DNA of 64,000 nucleotides, taken from assembly GCA_904066235.2 (NCBI GenBank), contig CAJFCV020000004.1:9610001-9674000 (forward strand). Reading direction: 5' to 3'. The notes below the pieces were generated by a model that searched no databases, had not been told where the DNA came from, and saw nothing but the letters and a program-made list of their open reading frames with translations. This stretch comes from Bursaphelenchus xylophilus (lineage: Eukaryota > Nematoda > Chromadorea > Rhabditida > Aphelenchoididae). Numbering within the stretch: position 1 is the first letter of the stretch; each line of letters starts with the position of its first letter. Shown piece by piece: positions 32,915 through 46,000 of the stretch. Made by a program: the position numbers and the translations under genes.

Positions 32915-34130
32915 TTAGGTTGGGACGAAAGTTTTCCCCTTTTTCTTGTTTTTTTCCAAACAAATTTATTTTGACAGTTGTAACGGGAAACCAAACATAA
33001 CATCCACCGTCGGTATCCACTACGTATTGCCAACGTTCCGACAAGGATTCAATTGGCGAGCTTAAAAACTGGGGTATTTATAATAAAAAATGTCAGAAAG
33101 ACCTGTTTTGAGGTCCCCCAAACAATCGAACCGCACATCTCCCAAACGGTAGCTTAGCGATCTGATCAAATGGTAATCAGAAGGTGCCAAGGCTGGGGTG
33201 TAGTGTGGGTAGGGCAGCAAAGCCCATGCATTCTCCATGAATTTTTTGCGCGCGATTTTTGCAATGTGGTAGCAGGCGTTGTCGTGAAGGAGGAACATTT
33301 GTTCCACTTTTATCTAGCATTTTCGGCGACGCGGTCCAACTGGCGATAATAATGTTATTTAGTGACAGTTTTACCATCAGGGAGCCATTCCTAATAAATA
33401 CCTCCCATACAAGTCCACCAATCGCAGAACATGACCTTTTTTGGGTGAATTTTGGTTTTGGGGTTGGTTCACCGTGATGGTCGGGTTCAAGCTACTAAAG
33501 CTTGCGGGTATGGTTTATATACATCACCCATTTCTGGTTCCCTGTAATGATATTGGTCAGCCAAGTCAGCGTGCGGCGGTACGACAAAAATTAGGAGCAA
33601 CAGTATAAGCCGTGACTCCGAAAGTTCGTGCGGAACAAATTAACCACACTTCCACACTTTTCCCAACCGATGTAGATGGTCCATAATGGTAGTATGGGAG
33701 AACCCAAAGAGCTCTCCAAGTTCACGTAATGGCAATTTGGGATAGCTCACGATTATGCCTTTTAGGGCGTCATCATCTATCTCAGATGGCCGCCAGAACT
33801 TGGTCGTCGAACTCCTTTTTTTGAACCTCTGGAACCAATACTTGGCCACACCCTAAAAGAGGACGTCCTTGCCTATAACATCCTCGACTTCGGTTATATC
33901 TTCCATGGGTTTTGGTATTCTGCGATAGTTTTAAAATTTGACGCATCGAAACAGCAACTTTGGAACGGAAATTTTTCCACGTTTGGAGAGCGCTATGGGG
34001 ACAAGTTACACATCAGTCTATATGCTATCAAGTCACCCTTACATAGTCACATGATAGAACTTTCCAGGAAGTTCCACAACTTCCATAACTTTTCCCGAAA
34101 ATTAAGGGGAAAACTTTCGTCCCAACCTAA
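32915..34130 (-). mobile_element. Decayed mariner element with DD34D transposase remains
   Basis: A 1216-bp element with terminal inverted repeats TTAGGTTGGGACGAAAGTTT and a TA duplication on each side (32913-32914, 34131-34132). Minus-strand frames encode pieces of mariner transposase: a helix-turn-helix part with WFQRFKKRSSTTKF and PSEIDDD (33640-33849), and the catalytic end LLHDNACYHIA...LAPSDYHL (33062-33307). Exactly 34 residues separate the two visible Asp, the mariner DD34D spacing. The reading frame is broken between these parts, so it is nonautonomous. Confidence 0.92.
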
Positions 34131-35301
34131 TAATATGAGTCCGACACGAATGAATAAATGGTGAAATCACCTGGTCTTTTAAACGTATGAGCGCAATGGC
34201 ATTGCGCAGAAAAAATAGATAAGAGTGTTTCGCGTTGCTGCAGCAGAGAAAATGCAAAAATTTGAAGTGAATGGTTCTTTTCCCCAACAGGAATATCGGT
34301 AAGACCATCCGAGTCCATGTTGGGGACATTCGTAGTCAAGCTACAGAGAGGGGCAGTCGAAAGAAAGCCTATTCAGAAAAACTCATGCTTCCGTTGGAAA
34401 TTTGGTTGTTGAAATACAACAACGAATCGATGAAACCCAAGAATCGTCGACCCGAATTTCATACATATAGTTGACCTGAAACTTCGTTAAAATCACATTT
34501 CTTGGAGCAAAAACAAAAGAGGTCTAATTGTAAGCAAAACCGGCCTAGCCGTCTCTCTTTATGAGTTGAAAATCACGGCAAAACTTTTAGGGAAATGATA
34601 GAAAACTACTTCGAGCACAGTTTTCAACTCTCAAACGCAACTACCGAGCAGAAAACTCTTCTTTTTTGGGTGTGTTTCTGCGAGTGTTTGTATCAAATTA
34701 ATGAAAATTGGAGTAATAATTGCGTTAGGGCGCATGGGGAATGTGACGAGAGTTTGTTGTGAGAATTTTGACTGTTTTATTTTCTGCAAATATAATAACA
34801 TCTCATAAAGATTTTCACGTATTTCTGGAAATTCTAAAAAAAATTCTATAAACTTTTTTCAACATCACTTCTACACACATCTTATAGTTATAACTTTTTT
34901 ATTGTTTAGTCATTTTTGAAGCTTTCTTTTGCAACAAACATTGGCAAGGAGACTGCGCTGCACATGTCATATTTTTAATCACCACACTGATTCCCTCTTC
35001 TGTCTTATCGGGGTCACACAAAAGGCCTATCCCTTAGCACCGCATAAATATTATCAAATTCCAAAGAAAATACATATTACTCACATTCCTTTCACTGGGT
35101 CGGCGTTACTTTCTTTCAAAGTAATTTTTAACTTTTTTGATTACTGTTTGTACGTTTTTTGAGAACAAACTTCTGACTTGTTCTTCAGCGCGTTTGATTT
35201 GCTTTTGGAAATTTGTGTATAGGAATCAGCCTTGTGACTTTGAAGATGTAAATCTTCCGGAAATAACGTCAAGCTTTTCAATTTTATTTTTTAATAAATA
35301 G

Positions 35302-35543
35302 ATGGGAAGTGTGCTAAATGCGACGCTGAGATTTTCTTGAGTTTTGCAGGGCCGTCGTCCTAAGTCCTTACATTAAATTCCGGACAATTGTTGCTCGTTT
35401 TTTACAGAAAGAACCGAGATATTTAACGATCTTTGAGAGTGAGTGCAAATCAAAGAACAGGCAAAAACAAAACGTCTTTTTGGCAACCTTTATTATTAAA
35501 GTTTTGACTAAAATCTGAACGTCGCAATTCAAGAACTTCCTCT
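35302..35543. repeat. Family A MITE, shortened copy A9
   Basis: Both family A ends are recognisable (gggaagtgtgctaaatgcgacgc; mirror aaatctgaacgtcgc), but the interior is reduced to about half. Confidence 0.6.
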
Positions 35544-35650
35544 GCTTTTAAGAGGTCATATAAACTAGAGAAAATGTAGCCAAAAATTTGAATTTCTAGC
35601 TTTCCGATCTTGCCTTTGTCCTGAGCCTTGTATAGTACCTTTCTACTTAC

Positions 35651-36342
35651 AGGGGAGGTACACCAAGTGCAACGCTCAACTTTCCCTTCAATTTTGCACA
35701 CTTGTTTTGCGTGAACCAAGTATCAATCCCTGAAAGTTTTAGCTCACGTTTTGCAAGCGCCACCGAGATATTGAACCATCTTTGCCGCCGAGAGAGTGTG
35801 CTAAATGCGGTGAGCGGTCAGAGAGAAAGGCACTTTTTGGTCATAACTTTGCTAGTTTCGTGCGGAAAAAAATGATTTTTTGTGGAAACATTACCCTTTA
35901 TGGTACATATAGGTATTAAACTTTTTGTGCCAAAATTCGGCAAAAAGTCTTAAATTTACGCCGGCTTTCGATTTAAAAATCTCGGTTGTTTCTGCATAGC
36001 GCGAACTACAGTGAGGGACCTGAACCAATGGCAAAAAACGTGTCATTTTGCATACTGGAAGGGACCAAAATGTCTCCAAACCCTTCCCTTCTCTAAGCTA
36101 AAAAACCACACTTTGAAGAGCCCGCCTTGAAGGAAAGAGCGCGTTTTTCAAAGCGGAGTTTTTTTAGCTTAGAGAAGGGAAGGGTTTGGAGTCATTTTGG
36201 ACCCTTCCAGGATGCAAAATGACACGTTTTTTGCCATTGGATCAGGTCCTTCACTGTAGAATTCGCGCATATATCCTAGAAAAAATTATTCTTAATTTGT
36301 GCCAAGTTTCATCAAAAGGTCGCACTTGGGGTACTTCCCCTG
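35651..36342. repeat. Family A MITE A10, interrupted by hairpin B6
   Basis: Termini CAGGGGAGGTACACC and GGGGTACTTCCCCTG, flanked by TTA. The interior matches family A before 36008 and after 36257, with hairpin B6 between. Confidence 0.88.
36009..36256. repeat. Family B hairpin MITE, copy B6, nested in A10
   Basis: CAGTGAGGGACCTGAACC...GGTCCTTCACTG flanked by TA. Removing it with one TA restores the family A reading gcgcgaac-TA-gaattcgcgc, which shows the TA target duplication directly. Confidence 0.92.
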
Positions 36343-36816
36343 TTAGCCCGATGTGATCATTCCGCTTTGTTTTCCCTCAATTTACATTTCTTTTCTTCGG
36401 CTATCAATAAGCCGATTAATACATACTCCGCCAGCAGCATGGTCCTTGTTCTTCCAAACACCATTGCCTCTGTGTTAATGAAATTCGGTGCGCCCAATGA
36501 TTGATAAACCCATATCAGACCTTCATCGTTCAAAGACAAACCTCGCATGTTCGCGACGTCGGGGTCTGTTTGCGTTTGGACGGTCTTATTATTGCTCGCA
36601 GTGGACGTTTTTGCTTTGATCACGCATCGAGAACTTGTGATCGTTTAAAGACCGAACCTCTGCCTTTTCACGGTCCTGTTTACCAAAGTGCGGTACTATA
36701 AAACCGCGGCAAAGTCGGGTGGAAAATTTTTTCAAAAAGGTGTACGGTGTTTTTTTTTTTTTTTTGATTTTGCGTTAAATTTCTTAGATGTGGAGGTTTG
36801 TTTTTCATAAAATTGG

Positions 36817-37130
36817 GCATACGTGGAGGGTGTTGACTTCGAAATGACATTCTTTTTTTGATAGTTACTTGTTTCCTTAAGTAGTACTGTAAAGTTGAAA
36901 TTTTTTGAATTTTTTTTATGAATACTCGATTTGAGGGCTTTCGATGGTGCTGCATTAAAATGAAAAAAATGAATAAGATTTTTGAAATCAGCACCATCGA
37001 AGACCCCTAACTCGAATATTTGTGAAAAAAATTCAAAAAATTACAACTTTACAGTACTAACTTAAGGAAAAAAGTAAAGATCAAAAAAATGAACGTCATT
37101 TGCGAAATCAGCACCCTCAAGTATCCTAAT
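36817..37130. repeat. Family D inverted-repeat element, copy D2
   Basis: Near-complete hairpin: gtggagggtgttgacttcga and ccttaagtagtactgtaaag on the left, mirrored by ctttacagtactaacttaag and aatcagcaccctcaagtat on the right. Confidence 0.78.
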
Positions 37131-37362
37131 TTCGACACTTCGAAGAAAAATAATACTTTTCGGTTTCCCCAACCGTCCAACTCCGATTTGGAAGCGAGAA
37201 GCAAAAGTGGAGTATTGGCTAAAAACGCATATAATTTTTAGCAATTTTGATATCCTAATCTATTGCGTGTTATGCCAATCTCATCTTTCAACCTGCCTTG
37301 CCCCCATAGTCTACTCTTTTTTAGCTTAATCACCTTGCAAAACAACTCCAAACCCCTTCGAA

Positions 37363-37557
37363 ATGGACGTTGTTTGGAAGCATGTCGACTCTGCCGATCC
37401 ATCGTTGGATGGTAAATCCGTTTACGAATGCCAGCCCGATTGGATCTTCTGTGATCCAACATGCAAGCCGGAAAAGCCGAAAAAGTCGAAAAGTGTGGAC
37501 GCGGTTTCGCGAAAAACCCTGGCAATGTTGTTGAAGAAACTGCTGCGGAAAGATTGA
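37363..37557 (+). CDS. Small basic-tailed protein, unrecognised
   Basis: A 64-residue frame with codon use like the other genes. The N-terminal half is acidic with three Cys (ECQPDWIFCDPTCKPEKPKK), and the end is basic and Leu-rich (LAMLLKKLLRKD). A CTTTTTTAG 39 bp upstream of the ATG could be a spliced-leader or cis acceptor. No signal peptide is seen and no family is recognised. It could also be the last exon of a longer gene with distant upstream exons. Confidence 0.45.
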   Translation: MDVVWKHVDSADPSLDGKSVYECQPDWIFCDPTCKPEKPKKSKSVDAVSRKTLAMLLKKLLRKD

Positions 37558-37731
37558 ACGTTTTTCAAAATCCTCATTGTATTTATTATTTAGTTAACCT
37601 GATCTCAATGTATTAAATGTTTTTACGATGTTTTTATATTATATTTAATAACCAGTTGTTTGCAGAGCAGACCGAGTTTTTAATAAAATTTTGATCAAAC
37701 TGAGAGAAGATTATTCTACATATTAGGCTTA

Positions 37732-38180
37732 CAGGGGAAGTGCTTTAAGTGCGACGCTCAGATTTTGATGAAACTTGGTACAGATTTAGAGTAATTTTTT
37801 CTAAGATATATGCGAGAATCTTAGCTCGCTCTTTGCAGAAACAACAGAGATATTTAGATCGAAAGTCGGCGAAAATTTAGGACTTTTTGCCTTTTTTTTG
37901 CACGAAAAGTTTCATGCCTATTTTTACTGTAAAGGATAATGTTTCTACAAAAAAGCAAATTTTTCCGCACGAAACTGCCAAAGTTATGGGCAAAAAGCTA
38001 TTTTCTCTCTGACCGCTCTCCACGTTTAGAATGCTTTCTTGGCGGCAAAAATCCTTCGATATTTCGGCGGCGCCCGCAAGGCGCGAGCTAAAACTTTCAG
38101 GAATTGATATTTAGTCTATCCCCGACGTGTGTGCAAAATTTAAAGAAAATCTGAGCGTCGCACTTGGAGTACTTCCCCTG
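37732..38180. repeat. Family A MITE, complete copy A11
   Basis: Termini CAGGGGAAGTGCTTT and AGTACTTCCCCTG, flanked by TTA on both sides; 449 bp. Confidence 0.9.
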
Positions 38181-40002
38181 TTAGAAGTGTGACCGTGTCA
38201 TTTTTTTAGTTGTGCATTTTTTACAGATAGAATTATGTTTTTGGAACTTGTGTTATATCGCCTGAAAGAACGTTAAAAACCCTATCTACTGATATATGTT
38301 CCATATGGTCAGGCTTATAATACTGGTTTTTATAAAGCTTTAAAGATGACCCACTTGATGCTGTGGTTCTGGGGCAGGTTTGCAGAAACTACTGAAATAT
38401 TCAGAAAAACGACTTGCTCAGATCTCGAGCCTGTTCTACAAAATCTATTCTAAACCAATCTTTTTGAGAACGACATGACGAATCCCAAGATTTCCCCTGC
38501 CCAATTTCTTGACGCGTACATATTTTCTGTTGTAATCGGATGCCCATTCAACCGCTCACTCAATGTTTATTCTGCCGACAAAAAACGACCTCGAGAGACT
38601 GAATCCGAACCGATTATTATCAGCACCAGATTCCGCTGATATTTCGCGCATTTCCCTTTTTTCGGCAATAATTAGCATTTCTCTCGCCCAACTCAATAGA
38701 AGCCGAACCAAAGAAGCATAAACATCCGAAGCTAAGTGAAAAATGAATGCCGCTTTCGGCGAGTGATAAGTGTGACGTTTGCGTCGGCGAAACAATTGAG
38801 GAAAATCCGGCATTGCTGGATTTTCCTCAAAAAATACATGGCAGCCATTGGGCTAAAGGTGGGACAGGCCCACAAATCTCGTGAAAAAAAATGGCCAAAG
38901 GGCGTGGTAGGCATCTACATCATCAAAGCAAAAGATGGCTCATAGGGCCACTCAGTCGATAAAGTACGGTAGATACGAATGTAATACCCTTATACTACAG
39001 AGAACACGAGGAATGGTATTAAGAGCAGGTTGATTCAAAAACCGGATCAAAAACTTGCAAATTTCCAAGTGGAACCAAACGCCTGGGATACCCAAAATTT
39101 TTAAAAAATCGCCATAACGTCAGAGTACTAAAGCCAAATAGGATGAAACTTTGCACAGCTTATTCTTAAGGGTTGTTTAACACTTGTGCAAAATTTCATG
39201 ACATTTACGAAAAAAAACACCCGAGATATGATCAAAAAATGGGGTGGACCAAAAACCTGGGACACTGTATGCCCTCAAACCTCTGTAGAAGACTTGAGCA
39301 CCAATCCAGCTCTTTAACTTTCAATTTTAAACGACTAAACTGCAAGTCCAACTTTCTAGTTGGCTATTTGTTTTCTATGTAGGCAAATTCCATTCCGCTG
39401 GCTATCAAGTTTATTGTGTGAAGGCTAAAAATCCCGCACAAGTTTAACGCAGCCTCCAAGTCCATTCCATCAGCAAATATTCTAATATTTTATTATGTAA
39501 ATTTCTTGTTGTAAAAAACTCAAAGCACCACGAAATTGGCTGCCAAAGACCTTGGAAATCAAAATATTCAAACAAAGGAAATGCAAATGGAAGAAGAGGA
39601 GTCGGCATAAATAATGTCACATATACGGGAATGTATGTAAAGAAAATGCAATACTAATTGAGTCGGAAAGACGGCAAACCGTAGACGTAAAAATAAGCGC
39701 TAAAAAATGAAAAAAAAGTAATATCAATTCCATCCCCTTTCCGATTAATATCACAATTTGGTTATCGAAAAGTCTCAAAATCTGAGACGTTTTGGTCCTA
39801 GAAATTAAATAAAATCAAACTTGATGCGAATAAAATGTGCATGCAAAACCTTTTTACACATATCTACAGAGACGAAAAAAAGTCCTGCTGAGAAGATAGA
39901 CGTCGGAATAAAAAAAAAATCTTTTGGGATTTTTAAAAGTTAAAATTTTGGCGTCTAAGTACAGGCAAGTATGAGGGGAGCCATTCAAATCGCGGCAACG
40001 CT
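38181..40002. other. Intergenic DNA downstream of the GATA factor
   Basis: No supported gene. A short perfect hairpin (gaggaaaatcc with ggattttcctc) lies at 38798-38828. The stretch 39040-39270 ends ccaaaaacctgggacactgta and looks like one half of another TA-type MITE. Confidence 0.45.
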
Positions 40003-43000
40003 CTATTGATACTGGCTCTGGCTTTGGTAGAACCCGTTGCCGTAGGCGTTGATCTCGTTGAATCGAAAGCCTAGTGTGTCCATCGAGCCGACAAAGTTGT
40101 TCTGGATGTTGAACAAGCCGGTCTCATTCACCATCCTCATATCCAATTGTTGGGTTAGCGTGTCCTTGGTGATTTGCGGCATTTGGCCGTGTCGTTTGCC
40201 CTTGGGATTGGCTTTCCGATTGCGGCATTGGATGTTGTCTTTTTTCATTGATTTTGGGCGGTCTTGCTGAAAAATTGAAAAAATTGTTTCGGTTAGTATG
40301 CAGATTTTTATTTATTTTTATTTTCTTTTCTTTTTTTGCAATTCCTATCGTCTTATTTCCAAATATTCGATTATGATAATGCAAAAAATGTTAAACGGAC
40401 TCGCCTTGCCTAATTACCCATTACAGCGCGACCTTGAGTTTTATTCCATGAGTTTTGTAAAATCAACCGGCACTGACCCTCCGTCTTCCCTCCGTCTGTC
40501 AAGGCCTCGGCTCTACGCGTCGCCAGCACTCACTGCGCCGCCTCAGAGCACCCCTCTCAATGTCTTGACACGTCTCGGTTACTCGAGATGTTATCAGCCG
40601 AGTCTTGACGTGGTGGAGTTGGTTGTTCGAGGCCTCCTTTTACGGGTAATTAATGACCTATTAATCATGAATGCAAAGAGGCAAAATACCTCGGCGGATT
40701 CCGGGTTTACTGCGCCGTAATCGCTGCTGCGCGATACGGTAGTGCTATGGGGAAAAATAAAGGCAAAAAAATTGCATGGAAGACAGAAAAAAAATTTAGC
40801 CTAATATCATAGCCCTGGTGAAATATATCGCCAAACCATGGGATGCACAAAAATGCGAGTGTTTTTACGACATTCCAGCCATAAAGGCCATTTGTCGGAA
40901 TTCTAGGTATAAAAAAACACCTTGATCATAAAGCGCTCCTCTCGGACAGCTTTTGTTTTCGTTTTGCCGGCAAAAAATGTAAAAATATAAAATTGTCGAA
41001 GAATATAAAAATCTATTAAAAATTAGTCCATCCCAAAAATTTTTATTTTTTTCATAGGGAAGAAGAACGTTTAAAAAAGTCTTACATTATGAAGTTTGTA
41101 GTACAATCCGCAGGCATTGCAGACGGGCTGTTGATTCGCATTCCGCCTCCACAACGTCGTTTTGTCCGTGTTGCAGTTCACGCAATAAATACCGGTTCGT
41201 TTTTGGGTCGTCTGAAAAGCGAGGGTCGAATAATTATTTAAAAAATTTTGCAGAAATATAAAGTTTTTTTTTATAATTTTTTATCAAGAAGATAAAAAAT
41301 TTTTAAAATTTCATTAGGATGATGATGATTTTGTCGAAAATCCGGCTAAATTCTCCTAGTTTTCAAACAAGATTGCGCGTTTTTTGAACAAAATTTCCAT
41401 TCTCTTCCCCGAGCGAAAACAAATTCGAAAGCTTGTAATGAAGAGTAGATTGTTATCATCAACTGGCGTCAGGCTTCTTGTAGGAGCGTTAAGGCTCCAT
41501 ATTTCAAAAAAAAGCTTTCCATTGAAAGCCAAAGAAAAGTTTCTGACGTAATTTGAGCCAAAACCGTAAACTTGGTCGTAGCGATAATCCGATCTATTGA
41601 ATATGTCAATTGCAGGTCAATGCAAAAACAAATGGATTAGTAATCGAAACGAGCGTCGCTTTTCCGATCCCATTTTAATAGGATTTGTTTTTCAACAAGC
41701 TTAAAACAGCCTAGTTTGGCTACTGTTTTTGTCCCATTCTTCCGCACTGCCCTACGCTCTGGATTACATTACCCATTAGATGACGTAACAGACCGCTTAA
41801 AGCCATTGTTTTGGGATCACGATCTGGCTGTCAATCAACGCAAAAGCAATACAAAGACCCGTATAGCCCGAACTATAATTGTTGAGGGAAAGTGGGTAGA
41901 ATGATCCAAAAAATGATCGGAATCGGTGATAATTATATGCCGACAAACCGGTTATGGGAACGAATTTTGAGGAAGATCGCTTTGTCGGTAAATTTTTGCA
42001 TCGTGACAAGAAGAGAGGCCATCGAGTACGGTAGGTAAAGAAAGTGGGCAAAATTTGGTAAAGCCGGTCAACTTTGGCCCTATCTGCTGAACACTTTAAA
42101 AAAGAGACAAAATTTGAATAGCGCAAAAATCGAGCAAATCAAAAAAATTCAGATGGCTTAGTACTAGGATGATTTATATATTTTTGCCAAAATTTCTCAC
42201 CTGACGTTTCTTCGGCTTCTCCAGCGGCCTCCTCGCTCCCTGATTCACTTTCTGGTAGAGTCCGCACGCGTTGCACAGATACTCTCCACGCGCGTCTCTT
42301 CGCCACAACGGCGTCGACGTCGCTCCGCAATTGGTGCATTCTCGATGCTCACCGGCGCCAACCGGCTTAATCTTGCCCAACCGCGGCTTGATGTCCATTG
42401 CGTCCGGCTTGCAGTCGTTCACATCCACACTCAGCGCATTACAGTCGTCCTCGCCGAGCGTGGGGATTCCGTTGATGGTGGAGGCCTCGGAGGTGGACGG
42501 CGGAGTGGATATGAGCAGGTTGGGGTTCATGTTCTGGTAGGACGAGTAGTCCGCATAATTCAGACCGTACTGCGAGCTGAAAAAGTTCTGCGCCTGCAGC
42601 TGGGTCTGCACGAAATCCGTGTTCTGCGCGATTAGTGCGGCCTGTTGAGTGGAGAGCTCTGGCGCCGCGGTGGAGACAATCATTTGGTTTTGGGCGATTT
42701 CGGCCGAGTTTTGATTGGCATCTTGTTGTCCGGAGTAGTAGCTGGGGATGATGAAGCTGTTGTACAGGGACTGGTCTATCGCTAAACAAAGTTGCATGAT
42801 TAATCAAACAAGTTCAACGCCACCTACCATATCCATTCTTAATTTGATCCGGATGGCAGTACAGCTGGTTGGTGTAGATGAACTTGGACGGCGAGCAGTT
42901 GTTCTCCTCGTTGTTGGACGAGTCGCTGAGTTGGAACTCGTTGGTCATGTGCGACAAATCGGAGCCGGTGGAATTCAGGTCGGTGGCCTCCGGGACCGTA

Positions 43001-43026
43001 TAGATAAAACCGTTCGAGTTTTCCAT
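40003..43026 (-). CDS. elt-1: Two-finger GATA transcription factor, ELT-1-like
   Basis: Sequence-specific factor binding WGATAR sites. Minus-strand exons in phase: 43026-42828, 42781-42201, 41211-41086, 40266-40003, giving 389 residues, close to nematode ELT-1. The N-terminal half is Ser/Asn/Gln-rich. Finger 1 (215-239) is [20 protein letters not shown] then LCNACGLY; finger 2 (270-294) is [20 protein letters not shown] then VCNACGLY. The basic tails KPKKRQ and [17 protein letters not shown] match the ELT-1 pattern between and after the fingers. Two tandem fingers distinguish elt-1 from the single-finger elt-2/3/7 and end genes of nematodes. In C. elegans ELT-1 specifies epidermal fate; that role here is inference. 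Intron 1 is 46 bp, intron 2 is 989 bp. WGATAR sites occur upstream (about 43253, 44032, 44146), not clearly above chance. Confidence 0.9.
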
Positions 43027-46000
43027 CGGCTAAAAAAGAAACATACAAATAATGGACCAAGGGGTCAAATGTTGGACCATCAAGGGGTCAAATGACAAAA
43101 AATTCGCCCACAAATCGCATGGAATTACGACTAACTGGGACTTCAATGAACGTCGTAAATTTCTTCGGTCGCAGGGCCGTAAATGTGCTATTCGCAGCAA
43201 GTGAACGGGCTTGATTGTATACATATAGAAACAATGAAATAATGGGAAAGCTAAGATAAAAAAGCAGCACAAATTACAACGCTTTGGATGAAAAGAAAGC
43301 AAATTGATTTTTTTTAGCTCAATGGAGGTTTAAAGTTTCATATAAACATTGGCATTTTCAGCAGTTCCTCAGTAACCCCAAGCAAGGCCAGAGAGTTGAG
43401 GCAGAAGCCGACAAACAGCATTGCATTCGCCTCTGTTTATTGTTGTTTCGTGCCTTTGAGGAAAACGCCACGCGATTACCGCAGGTGGGCCGGATTGCGT
43501 CGCAAAAGGCGGCAACAGGAGCGATCAGTTCCTACAAGCGGATCAAACGCAAACGCACCATCAAATTTGTTTAGAAAAAACCCAAAGTCGAAGTTGACGA
43601 AACCCCCAAGCATTTCGTTTTCTTAAAATTTGAGAAGATTGTTTTTTCGTCAGACAACTCAGGATTACGGTACCTCCAAAAAACTAACGGGTTTTCTTGC
43701 ATGCAAAGTCATGGATGGGGCTAGGGTTGCAGTAGTTTTTGTCAAGCTGTTTTCAGCAGTTCCACAACGCCCACAACTGAGTGGAATGGAAATTTGAATA
43801 CACGCAAAATATGTGTTGCAATGCTTACAAGTTCGTCCTGACAGAGCGTGCGGCCTAATCAGCGAATCCACCAAAAGTTGTGTAATAAGGCCTTACCCTT
43901 TAACATTGCAATTCGGAACGCTCCGAAAGCGGTGCAGTTGCAGCGCGGAAGCCATAAAATCTCACGAACACAGCGCTCGAGCGGACAACAGACTGACAAA
44001 TTTTGTGATACGAAAGAGCTGGTAGCCATCTAATCAGATAATCAAACCCTAATCGTACACGCTCGTCCGCCTTCGCCCCCTCCCCCCTAGGTTCGCTCGT
44101 TTTTTGAACGCTTCGGGGCCTATCTGGCCGATGGATCAGCCGCTTGGGGAGATAAGGAATTTGGGAGGAGATTTGAGCCCGCAGAGGTAATTTCACAAGC
44201 AAAAGTTGCGACAACATCGCAAGATTTACAAAATAAAGTCGGAAAAAGTTTGAATGAAATTTTTGCAAATGAGGTTTGAATTAAACCTTTAGAATTACCC
44301 TCCCCAACATTGAGCCCCAAAAAATTATTCAAAAAGATTGCGATGCACTGATTTCGGGGTTTTGTCGAAGCCGCGAATGGCTGAATAATCGTCTCCCAGC
44401 ATCTCAATGGAAGGAGGGAGAAAAAAAATTGAAGAGGCGGGCGCTTAATTTTGCGTCCTCCGACCTCAGCCGACACACAGCCAATCAGCGAGGGATTTGG
44501 GGGGAATCCGACCGACTCGGAAGACGGTAGGAACTACCTGCCAAGGAGAAAACGGATCCTCGAAATGGGATTCTGAAACATAATGTCGTGGCAAGCGAGA
44601 GGCAAGAGGCAAGAGGCTTGCAAGTCCTGAAAACTCGCTATTTCTGCAGGAAAGAAACGTCGTTTAAAGCTTGCCTTTTCAACTGTATATGGGACTTGTG
44701 AAAATGCCTGTAATTTCGAAGGTGTTTCGCTAAAATCCACAGTCCTTCAGGAGCAAAAAAAGCTCTTCCGAACCTCTCCCTCAGCGGAAATTAACCCAAA
44801 CCCCCTTTTCCGTCAACGTTTTTCTGTCCGAAACGAAAGAAGTTTTAATTTCCCGCTCTGCTTAAGACGTTCCTACGTGTTGTCCGGAATTCCATTCCTA
44901 GTTTTTGGGATCAAAACAAAATCGGCTGGTGGATGGGATCACTTTTTCGAAGGGATTCTTGAGATCGCCAAGAAAATGCTGACGTTTTCTTGGACCTTAG
45001 TAAATCGCAAATTTAAACAAATTTCTCGAAAATCCCGACTGGTTTTTTGCAGCAAAATCACTGAAAAGTTGCAACTTTGGAAAGAATGACTATTGAATTT
45101 AAAAAAAAGGACTATTGAGATATTCAAATTTCTCTGATATTTAAGATTTTTCGAGTAAAAACCAAAAACTTAATATACAAGGCTCTTTGACCAAAAAAGT
45201 TCAATAATTCATATTGATTTGGATTTCTGTTGAATCATCCTTTTCTACTCGCTTTTTGGCCGTACCTACTTTAAACTATCCGTCCATTCAAATGATTCCG
45301 GGACAGAACCCCTGTTTTTTTTGGTAAAACATTTTTTTTCGTTTTCAGATAGTTGATAAAAAGGCACATTAATTTAAGCAGTAAATAAGCCAAATTTTTT
45401 CAATCCATTTGACATCAAATCCCGCCCATTTTGTAAGACAAATCCGGCGGCGTGAGCGGAGCGCGCGCGGATAACGATCAAATAATCAGGAACCGAAAAG
45501 GAATGGACGGCGAACCCGTGTAAAATGGCGCCGAAAACAGCCTCCAGAGGGCCACAAATCTTCGCCGGGAATAAAGTTGAGGCGCGGGTGTGCGCCTGAC
45601 AGAAACGGCATGTCAAACGGCCACTGATCCGGTGGTAATCGAGTGGAGCGACGGAATATACAAAAAGAAATAAAAAGTGATAAAGAAAAACTTGAAAAAA
45701 ATCCTCAAACCAAAACCTTTGACACCTGAGTTGCCTTTACAGGTCGAATTTCGAAACTTCAGTCACTCTTTAGAGCCTTGTGAATAAGTCGAGAGATCCC
45801 CCACAAGCCTTGAGAACCCCAGCCAAAACTGAGAGCCCAGCCTTTGACTTCATGTACTCCGTATTTTTCAAAGACAATCCATTTATTTCTCGATTAGAAG
45901 GGATTGGCCCGAGGGCGTTTGCCGAGCGGCCCTCCGGCTAAAGGAGCATTGGGATTTGTCAAGAAGTCGCCAAGGGCATTATAACGCGCGAAACTGCTTT

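Larger units (their letters stand above)
34131..37362. other. Repeat-rich intergenic DNA
   Basis: Holds MITEs A9, A10 (with B6 nested) and family D copy D2. A minus-strand open frame at 36357-36623 has fair codon use but no ATG at its beginning and no recognisable family; it is not called as a gene. Confidence 0.5.

Noticed and set aside
33640..33849. Helix-turn-helix frame as an independent regulator gene
   Set aside because: It lies inside the mariner element and matches the N-terminal DNA-binding part of its transposase.
36357..36623. 88-codon minus-strand frame
   Set aside because: No ATG at its beginning and no family match. Possible exon, but not supportable.
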